Shown here: positions 1-4,855 of the stretch, piece after piece
How the letters are laid out: every line of letters begins with the position of its first letter
Position numbering within the stretch: position 1 is the first letter of the stretch
DNA from: Anaerolineaceae bacterium UBA5365
GTDB taxonomy: Bacteria > Chloroflexota > Anaerolineae > Anaerolineales > Anaerolineaceae
Direction: 5' to 3'
Length of the DNA: 6,364 nucleotides
NCBI GenBank assembly: GCA_002407905.1
Contig: DHPL01000043.1
Location: 448 to 6,811 of the forward strand
The notes under the pieces: model-generated
What the model was told of the DNA's origin: nothing
The model's input: only the letters and a program-made list of their open reading frames with translations
Databases searched by the model: none
Position numbers and translations under genes: made by a program

Positions 1-40
1 TTATCCAACAGTTTTTCCGGCCGGAAAAACTGTTGGATAA
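1..40. repeat. Perfect 40-bp palindrome at the window's left edge (probable fold-back artefact)
   Basis: Bases 1-20 are the exact reverse complement of bases 21-40, with the symmetry centre between 20 and 21 (core ttccggccggaa) and no spacer. The right arm continues smoothly into the RNase Z reading frame, whereas the left arm, read in the same frame, lacks the residues expected there. A spacer-free inverted repeat that starts exactly at the first base is typical of assembly or amplification fold-back at a contig end. A genuine palindrome inside the gene is possible but less likely. Confidence 0.9.
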
Positions 41-344
41 GATCGCCGGGGCGGATGCTCTGGTAATCGAGGCAACCTACCTCAGTGAAGAAGAAGGCCT
101 GGCGCGAGAATTTGGGCATATCACGGCTGCCCAGGCGGCAAGCCTGGCTGCCCAGGCTGGTGTAGGCCAATTGATCCTCACGCATATTTCGCGGCGCTAC
201 CGCGATGAAGAGGTGCTGGCTGAAGCCCAGGCCATCTTCCCGAACACCAGTGTTGCCCGGGATTTTGATAGCTACCAAATCAAGGCGCCGAGTTTTGAAG
301 AGCCCAACGCTGCTGCTCCGGCTTATCCTGCCAACCTCAACTAG
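3..344 (+). CDS. rnz: Ribonuclease Z, C-terminal fragment (5' end missing)
   Basis: RNase Z is a cytoplasmic zinc-dependent metallo-beta-lactamase-fold endonuclease that removes 3' trailers from tRNA precursors. Only about the last 108 residues are visible; the catalytic HxHxDH motif lies off the left edge. Family hallmarks present are [11 protein letters not shown] (about 45-77), FGHIT followed by an Ala-rich helix (His at 117-119, matching the HST motif) and [10 protein letters not shown] (His at 183-185, matching the last metal ligand), then the Phe-Pro and Asp-Phe block that normally ends the protein. A tail of about 20 residues rich in Ala and Pro follows. The in-frame TTG at 33 is not the true start, because homologous sequence continues upstream to about 21. 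Bases 1-20 are the left arm of a palindrome and probably not real coding sequence. The stop is 13 bases before the next gene, so the two are likely co-transcribed. Confidence 0.9.
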   Translation: MQQFFRPEKLLDKIAGADALVIEATYLSEEEGLAREFGHITAAQAASLAAQAGVGQLILTHISRRYRDEEVLAEAQAIFPNTSVARDFDSYQIKAPSFEEPNAAAPAYPANLN

Positions 345-348
345 AGGT
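344..348 (+). promoter_or_regulatory. Shine-Dalgarno site for the membrane methyltransferase gene
   Basis: GAGGT ends 9 bases before the ATG at 358 and shares its first base with the RNase Z stop codon (342-344). It decides the start, because the open frame extends upstream to 205 through sequence that belongs to RNase Z. The site also forms the 3' arm of a 5-bp hairpin with ACCTC at 334-338 (loop 339-343), which could mask it unless a ribosome finishing RNase Z opens it. Confidence 0.7.
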
Positions 349-357
349 CAAATTACC

Positions 358-1023
358 ATGCGCCTGCTTCTCAATGCCTTGCTCAAGCTGCTTGGCGGGC
401 TTTTCATCATCGCGGCCGTAATATTTGCATCCGCCGGCAGCCTGCAGTATTGGAACGCCTGGCTTTTGCTAGCCTTGCTGTTTGTACCCATGCTCGCCGC
501 CGGATGGGTGCTCTGGCGCAAAGCCCCTGGGCTGCTGGAGAAACGCCTGGGCCACCGGGAAAAGGAAGCCGCACAGCGGAAAGTGATAGCACTTTCCGGG
601 GCGATGTTCCTGGTGGGCTTTATTGTTGCGGGCTTGGATTTCCGGTATGGCTGGTCCCGGGTCCCCTTATTTTTTGTTACTCTAGCGGCGCTGGTCTTCC
701 TTTTGGGTTATGCCTTGTATGCGCTGGTGCTGGGCCAGAATGCCTGGCTCGCGCGAACCGTGGAGGTCCAGCAGGGCCAGCACCTTGTTGATACTGGTGT
801 TTACGGTGTTGTGCGGCACCCGATGTACACAGCCACGCTGCTACTTTTTATGGCGATGCCGCTGATTTTAGGCTCCTGGTTTGCGCTGCTGATCTTTCTT
901 GCCTACCCCCTGATCATCCGGAAGCGGATACTTAATGAAGAAGCAGTGTTAAAAGCCGGTTTACCCGGTTACGCGGACTACTTATCCAGGGTACGCTGGC
1001 GCTTGATCCCTTATCTCTGGTAG
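358..1023 (+). CDS. Isoprenylcysteine carboxyl methyltransferase/PEMT-like integral membrane methyltransferase
   Basis: A 221-residue membrane protein probably transferring a methyl group from S-adenosylmethionine to a lipid or another membrane-embedded substrate. Hydrophobic segments are visible at about residues 8-27, 33-53, 76-93, 103-126 and 158-187. The ICMT/PEMT signature is clear: GVYGVVRHPMY at 147-157 (RHPMY 153-157), then after the last membrane segment the Glu pair E194-E195, then a GYADYLSRVRWRLIP tail at 204-218. In structurally known members the RHPxY and EE elements form the cofactor pocket. The ATG at 358 is chosen because of the GAGGT site and because it begins the first membrane helix; the open frame upstream overlaps RNase Z. 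Bacterial members have varied or unknown substrates (isoprenylated cysteine, phospholipids, thiols), so no specific substrate is assigned. The family call is firm, the reaction tentative. Confidence 0.85.
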   Translation: MRLLLNALLKLLGGLFIIAAVIFASAGSLQYWNAWLLLALLFVPMLAAGWVLWRKAPGLLEKRLGHREKEAAQRKVIALSGAMFLVGFIVAGLDFRYGWSRVPLFFVTLAALVFLLGYALYALVLGQNAWLARTVEVQQGQHLVDTGVYGVVRHPMYTATLLLFMAMPLILGSWFALLIFLAYPLIIRKRILNEEAVLKAGLPGYADYLSRVRWRLIPYLW

Positions 1024-1065
1024 CAGGCAATGCTTCACCGGGCCCAAAGCCCCGCGGGGCAAACA

Positions 1066-1074
1066 TGTTAGAAT
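1066..1074 (+). promoter_or_regulatory. Extended -10 promoter motif for maf, leaderless-type spacing
   Basis: TGTTAGAAT is an extended -10 element (TG, one base, TAGAAT at 1069-1074). The hexamer ends 10 bases before the maf ATG at 1085, so initiation about 7-11 bases downstream would fall at or within a few bases of the start codon. No Shine-Dalgarno sequence lies in front of this ATG, which fits a leaderless transcript. No good -35 box is seen at the usual distance; that region is occupied by the 12-bp palindrome gccccgcggggc at 1049-1060. This gap is the only sizeable intergenic space in the window. The promoter is inferred from motif and spacing only. Confidence 0.5.
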
Positions 1075-1084
1075 CGCAGTTCGT

Positions 1085-1741
1085 ATGAAGGCAGTTCCGC
1101 AACTCGTATTGGGCTCAGGCTCCCCGCGCCGCAAAGAACTTCTGGCGCTCTTTGGCATGCCTTTCAGCGTACGGCCGGCGGAAATTGATGAAGCGCAGAT
1201 GCCGGGCGAAGCGGCCGGGGATTACGTTGCCCGGCTGGCCGGCGAGAAGGCTGCCAGCAACGGCCTGGAACCGCAGGAGGCCCTGATCGCCGCCGATACC
1301 ACCGTTGCCTTTGAGGGCAGGCTGATCGGCAAGCCGCGCGATGCTGCCGAGGCCTTGGAGTTTCTGCAGAACATGCGCGGGCGCTGCCATCAGGTGCATT
1401 CCGCGGTCTGCCTGCGCTACCAGGAGCGTCAGCAACTGGAATCCTGCACCACCGCGGTTTACATGCGCCGCTACACCCCGGAAGAACTGGATGCCTACAT
1501 CAGCAGCGAAGACTGGCGGGATAAAGCTGGCGGCTACGCCATCCAGCACGCCGGTTTCCACCCGGTGGAGCGTATCGAAGGCTGCCACGCCAACGTGATG
1601 GGCTTGCCGCTCTGCAGCCTGCAAAACCTTTTTGAGGCGGCCGGACTGTCCGGCAACGCCGACATTGCCCGGGACTGCATGCGCTATCTGCAGATAGATT
1701 GTACGGTCTGGCGGGAGATCCGCCGGATAGAAACAGCATGA
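1085..1741 (+). CDS. maf: Maf family nucleoside triphosphate pyrophosphatase (YhdE-type, dTTP/UTP)
   Basis: Maf proteins are cytoplasmic house-cleaning enzymes that hydrolyse nucleoside triphosphates, including non-canonical ones, to monophosphate and pyrophosphate; some have been linked to control of septation. The 218-residue product has all family blocks: the SxSPRR motif (S11-R16) near the start, EIDE at 33-36, the catalytic ADTTV block (70-74), KP at 83-84, and DKAGGYAIQ at 146-154. The GYAIQ form matches the YhdE subgroup (dTTP/UTP) rather than the YceF subgroup (7-methyl-GTP). NVMGLPLC at 170-177 is the usual C-terminal motif. A tail of about 40 residues containing two of the seven cysteines extends beyond it, making the protein slightly longer than the usual 190-200 residues. 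The ATG at 1085 puts SPRR in its normal place; it has no Shine-Dalgarno site but sits behind a -10 motif. The stop overlaps the next start (ATGA). Confidence 0.93.
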   Translation: MKAVPQLVLGSGSPRRKELLALFGMPFSVRPAEIDEAQMPGEAAGDYVARLAGEKAASNGLEPQEALIAADTTVAFEGRLIGKPRDAAEALEFLQNMRGRCHQVHSAVCLRYQERQQLESCTTAVYMRRYTPEELDAYISSEDWRDKAGGYAIQHAGFHPVERIEGCHANVMGLPLCSLQNLFEAAGLSGNADIARDCMRYLQIDCTVWREIRRIETA

Positions 1742-3900
1742 AACGCCTGCTGCTCGTATTCCTCAGCCTGAGCCTGCTCCTGGTTGCCTGCAAGGGCCCA
1801 ACCCCAACAGTCGCGCCGCAGCCCACCCCCACGGGTTTGCCCACTGCGCAGATCAGTGTTTCCGAGGCCCCCAACCCCGAAGCCGCGGCCAAGGCCTTTC
1901 TGGAAGCGGCAAAAACAGAAGATTACGAAACCATGTACGGCCTGCTAAGCCAGGGCGCCCAGGCTGGGATCAGCCAGCAGGACATGGTAAAGACCTACAT
2001 GGACTCCTACGGCGCGCTTACCTTTGCCGGAATGGAATACGAACTGCGCTCCTTTGCCATCCTTAACCCAAATGCCGCCCAGGTGGCCTATACCATCATC
2101 TACCTCACCAACCGTCTGGGCAAGATCAGCCGGGATTCCCTGCTCAACCTTAGCCTGGAAGGCGGCGAATGGAAGGTAGCCTGGAGCCCTACGGCTATTC
2201 TGCCGGAGCTGGTCAACGGCCGCAGCCTGAAGCTGGATATCGACCCTTCTGCGCGGGGGAATATCTACGATAAAAATGGCAATGCCCTGGTAGCGCAAGT
2301 GAAGGCCGTGCAGCTGAGCGTGCGGCGCGACCTGCTTCCCGCGGATGAGCAGGCCTACTTTGTGAGCATGATGGCCAATTTGTGCGGCATCACTGAAGCC
2401 AGGGTGAGCACCCTGATGAACGTTGGCAACCTGGATTGGAAAAACCCGATCTGCCAGGTGAGTCAGGAGCAGGCTCAGCGCTTTCAGACCGATCTGGATT
2501 TTTACGCCCGCGGCGGCAGCCTGCTGATCGACGAATCCGTCACCCGCAGTTACGCGGCCGGCGGTGTGGCCGAACATGCCGTCGGTTTTGTGCACCCCAT
2601 CCCGGCAGACCAGGCCGAGCGTTACAAGCGCCTGGGCTATAGCCCGGATGCCCTGGTAGGCGTGGACGGCCTGGAAGCCTGGGGCGAAACCTACCTCAAC
2701 GGCCTGCCCGGGCTAACCCTGCGGGTGGTGGAACCCGACGGCCAAACCGTGACGAACATCGCCAGCGCCGAAAAGGTTGTGAGCGCCTCGATCACCACCA
2801 CCATTGATAGCGAGCTGCAAACCCGCATCCAGAACAGCCTGGCTGACTACCGGGCGGCAGTAGCGGTAATGGAAAAAGAAACCGGCCGGGTCATCGCTCT
2901 GGTGAGCAACCCCGGCTTTGACCAAAACAATCTGGCCACCCTGAACGAAGAGAACCAGCCGGCCCTCAACCGCGCGACCCAGGGAGCCTATCCACTGGGC
3001 TCGGTGTTCAAGCCCATCGCCATGGCAACCGCACTTGAAGCCGGCATCTATCGCGCCGATTCCGTGCTTAACTGTTCGCACACCTGGGAAAAAGACGGCT
3101 GGACGGGTTACGACTGGACCTACTGGTCCGAACTGCCCGCATCCGGCCCGCTCACCCTGGAGGAGGGCTTGATGCGCTCCTGCAATATTTGGTTTTACGA
3201 GATCGGCTGGCAGCTCTGGCAGTTAAACTACAAAAGCGACCTCTACGACATGGCCAAGGCCTTTGGCCTGGGCGAGCGAACCGGAATTGAAGTGGGCTCC
3301 TTCCCTGGCAAGCTGGAGATGCCCACGGACGCCTTTACCAATTCCCAGCTGGCCATCGGCCAGTCCACCTTGCAGAGCAACCCCATCCAGGTGGTGGATT
3401 ATTTGGGCGCCATCGGCAACGACGGTACGCTTTACCGCCCCACGCTGGTAGAGAAGATCACCCCCATTGATGGCAGCACGGATGTCTACAGCTTCAGCCC
3501 GGAAGTACGCCGCAACCTGCCCGTCAGCCTGCAGAACCTGCAGGACATCCAGGATGGGATGATCATGGTGATGCGCAACCCCAGCGGTACCGCGGCGCAC
3601 GTGATGCGCGGGCTAAAGGGCAATATTGCCGGCAAAACCGGTACTGCGCAAACCGGCATCCCGGGCATGGACGAACACGCCTGGTTTGGCGGCTATACCT
3701 TTAATAACAACCCCAACCTGCCGGACATCGCCATTGCCATCGTTTTCGAGAACGCCGGTGAAGGCGCCGATTACGGCGCGCCGCTCTTCCGGCGCATTGT
3801 TTCCTTGTATTATTCCAATTACAAAGATCCCGGCGGCACCATGCCCTGGGAAGACGCCCCTTACGTACCATCAACGGAGACGCCCACACCTGAAAGCTGA
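1738..3900 (+). CDS. Lipoprotein-anchored class B penicillin-binding protein (MecA-like N-terminal domain, D,D-transpeptidase)
   Basis: A 720-residue transpeptidase predicted to crosslink peptidoglycan stem peptides outside the cytoplasmic membrane. It starts with a lipoprotein signal: Lys-Arg, a Leu-rich core and lipobox LVAC with Cys18, so it would be held by a lipid rather than a membrane helix. A Pro/Thr-rich spacer (21-36) leads to an NTF2-like domain resembling MecA_N (about 45-155). The PBP dimerisation region (about 165-345) shows ARGNIYDKNG at 172-181 and GVDGLEAWGETYLNG near 308-322. The transpeptidase domain (about 370-690) has all three active-site motifs: SVFK (nucleophile S422, K425), SCN (481-483) and KTGT (633-636). 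A second short Pro/Thr tail ends the protein. The ATG at 1738 overlaps the maf stop; the open frame goes back to 1699, but only 1738 gives the signal peptide. The layout resembles PBP2a, but low beta-lactam affinity cannot be deduced from it. Confidence 0.92.
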   Translation: MKRLLLVFLSLSLLLVACKGPTPTVAPQPTPTGLPTAQISVSEAPNPEAAAKAFLEAAKTEDYETMYGLLSQGAQAGISQQDMVKTYMDSYGALTFAGMEYELRSFAILNPNAAQVAYTIIYLTNRLGKISRDSLLNLSLEGGEWKVAWSPTAILPELVNGRSLKLDIDPSARGNIYDKNGNALVAQVKAVQLSVRRDLLPADEQAYFVSMMANLCGITEARVSTLMNVGNLDWKNPICQVSQEQAQRFQTDLDFYARGGSLLIDESVTRSYAAGGVAEHAVGFVHPIPADQAERYKRLGYSPDALVGVDGLEAWGETYLNGLPGLTLRVVEPDGQTVTNIASAEKVVSASITTTIDSELQTRIQNSLADYRAAVAVMEKETGRVIALVSNPGFDQNNLATLNEENQPALNRATQGAYPLGSVFKPIAMATALEAGIYRADSVLNCSHTWEKDGWTGYDWTYWSELPASGPLTLEEGLMRSCNIWFYEIGWQLWQLNYKSDLYDMAKAFGLGERTGIEVGSFPGKLEMPTDAFTNSQLAIGQSTLQSNPIQVVDYLGAIGNDGTLYRPTLVEKITPIDGSTDVYSFSPEVRRNLPVSLQNLQDIQDGMIMVMRNPSGTAAHVMRGLKGNIAGKTGTAQTGIPGMDEHAWFGGYTFNNNPNLPDIAIAIVFENAGEGADYGAPLFRRIVSLYYSNYKDPGGTMPWEDAPYVPSTETPTPES

Positions 3901-3916
3901 GAAAACTTCTACGGAT

Positions 3917-4855
3917 ATGGACCTGACCGGCCTGGTGATCCGCTCCCAGGCAGGTTACCTGACCGTGCGCACAGAAAAAGGCGACATCATTTGCCGCATG
4001 CGCGGACGGCTGCGCAGGGGCCGGGCCGAAGGCGACCGGGTGGCCGTAGGCGACCGGGTGCGGGTTTCATGGAACGCGGATGGCAGCGGGAACATCGAGG
4101 AAGTATTCCCCCGGGAGCGCGTGCTTTCCCGGGCGCTTTCCGGCGTGAATTACGAGTACGAACAGATCATCCTGGCTAACCCAGACCAGGTGCTGCTGGT
4201 GTTCTCCATCCAAAACCCGGAACCCCGGCTGCGGATGCTGGACCGTTTTTTGGTCATCGCCGAGCGTGAACACATCCCGGCGATCATCGTGGCCAACAAA
4301 CTGGACTTGACCAGCCAGGCGCAGGCCGAAGAAGTTTTTGGGGTGTATCAACGCATCGGATACGAGGTGATCTACGCCAGCGCGCGAACCGGAGAAGGCG
4401 TAGCCGATATCCGTGAGCGCTTGCAGGGTAAACTGAGTACCCTGGCGGGCCCCTCTGGGGTGGGCAAGAGCAGTTTGCTCAATGCCGTGCACCCAGGCCT
4501 GGAATTGGCCGTGGGGCAGGTGAGCCAGGGGCTGGGGAAAGGCAAAGGCCGGCACACCACCCAGGTGCGCCAGCTCTTTGAATTGCCCGGCGGGGGTTGG
4601 GTGGCAGACGTGCCCGGCATGCGCACCCTGGCGCTTTGGGACATCGAGCCGGAAGAACTGGACGCCTACTTCCGGGAGATCGCCCCGCTGGTTGCCAACT
4701 GCCAGTTCTCTGATTGCACGCACAGCCACGAACCGGGCTGCGCGGTTCAGAAGGCTGTACACGCCGGCGAAATTGACCAGGACCGTTACGAGTCTTACCT
4801 GAGGCTGCGCTTTGGCGGGCCTCCGGAGATCGAAGAGGATGATGATGAAGAATAG
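3917..4855 (+). CDS. rsgA: Small ribosomal subunit biogenesis GTPase RsgA (circularly permuted)
   Basis: RsgA (YjeQ) is a cytoplasmic GTPase that binds the immature 30S subunit late in assembly and leaves after GTP hydrolysis. The 312-residue protein has an N-terminal OB fold (about 4-65), then GTPase motifs in permuted order: G4 NKLD (127-130), G5 SAR (155-157), G1 P-loop GPSGVGKS (178-185), G2 in GKGRHTT (209-215) and G3 DVPG (231-234). The C-terminal zinc knuckle has C262, C267, H269 and C275 in the standard CxxxxCxHxxxxxC arrangement. The protein ends in an acidic run of Glu and Asp (305-312). The ATG at 3917 matches the usual start of the OB fold; the open frame back to 3626 lies inside the penicillin-binding protein gene. 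No strong Shine-Dalgarno site is seen, and with only 16 bases after the previous stop, translation may depend on reinitiation. The acidic tail codons overlap the next gene's start. Confidence 0.95.
   Translation: MDLTGLVIRSQAGYLTVRTEKGDIICRMRGRLRRGRAEGDRVAVGDRVRVSWNADGSGNIEEVFPRERVLSRALSGVNYEYEQIILANPDQVLLVFSIQNPEPRLRMLDRFLVIAEREHIPAIIVANKLDLTSQAQAEEVFGVYQRIGYEVIYASARTGEGVADIRERLQGKLSTLAGPSGVGKSSLLNAVHPGLELAVGQVSQGLGKGKGRHTTQVRQLFELPGGGWVADVPGMRTLALWDIEPEELDAYFREIAPLVANCQFSDCTHSHEPGCAVQKAVHAGEIDQDRYESYLRLRFGGPPEIEEDDDEE
4833..4838 (+). promoter_or_regulatory. Shine-Dalgarno site for the substrate-binding lipoprotein gene, inside rsgA
   Basis: AAGAGG ends 6 bases before the ATG at 4845 and immediately abuts the first of three consecutive in-frame ATG codons (4839, 4842, 4845). 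A second purine site, GGAG at 4825-4828, lies 10 bases before the ATG at 4839. The spacing favours 4845 for the first site and 4839 for the second, so the start is uncertain by two methionines. Confidence 0.6.

Noticed and set aside
205..357. Upstream extension of the methyltransferase frame to an ATG at 205
   Set aside because: It overlaps conserved RNase Z coding sequence, encodes an Arg-rich segment without membrane character, and the ATG at 358 has its own Shine-Dalgarno site.
1039..1060. GC-rich palindromes (gggccc and gccccgcggggc) in the gap before maf, considered as a terminator or operator
   Set aside because: The usable stem is only about 4 bp and no T-run follows, so an intrinsic terminator is not supported. 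A binding site is possible, but nothing beyond symmetry supports it.
1699..1737. Upstream in-frame ATG extending the penicillin-binding protein by 13 residues
   Set aside because: It would bury the lipoprotein signal behind a charged extension. The ATG at 1738 gives a standard signal peptide and a standard ATGA overlap with maf.
1945..2595. Open frame on the - strand (216 codons) opposite the penicillin-binding protein
   Set aside because: It lies wholly within a conserved gene and shows no domain or plausible ribosome-binding context.
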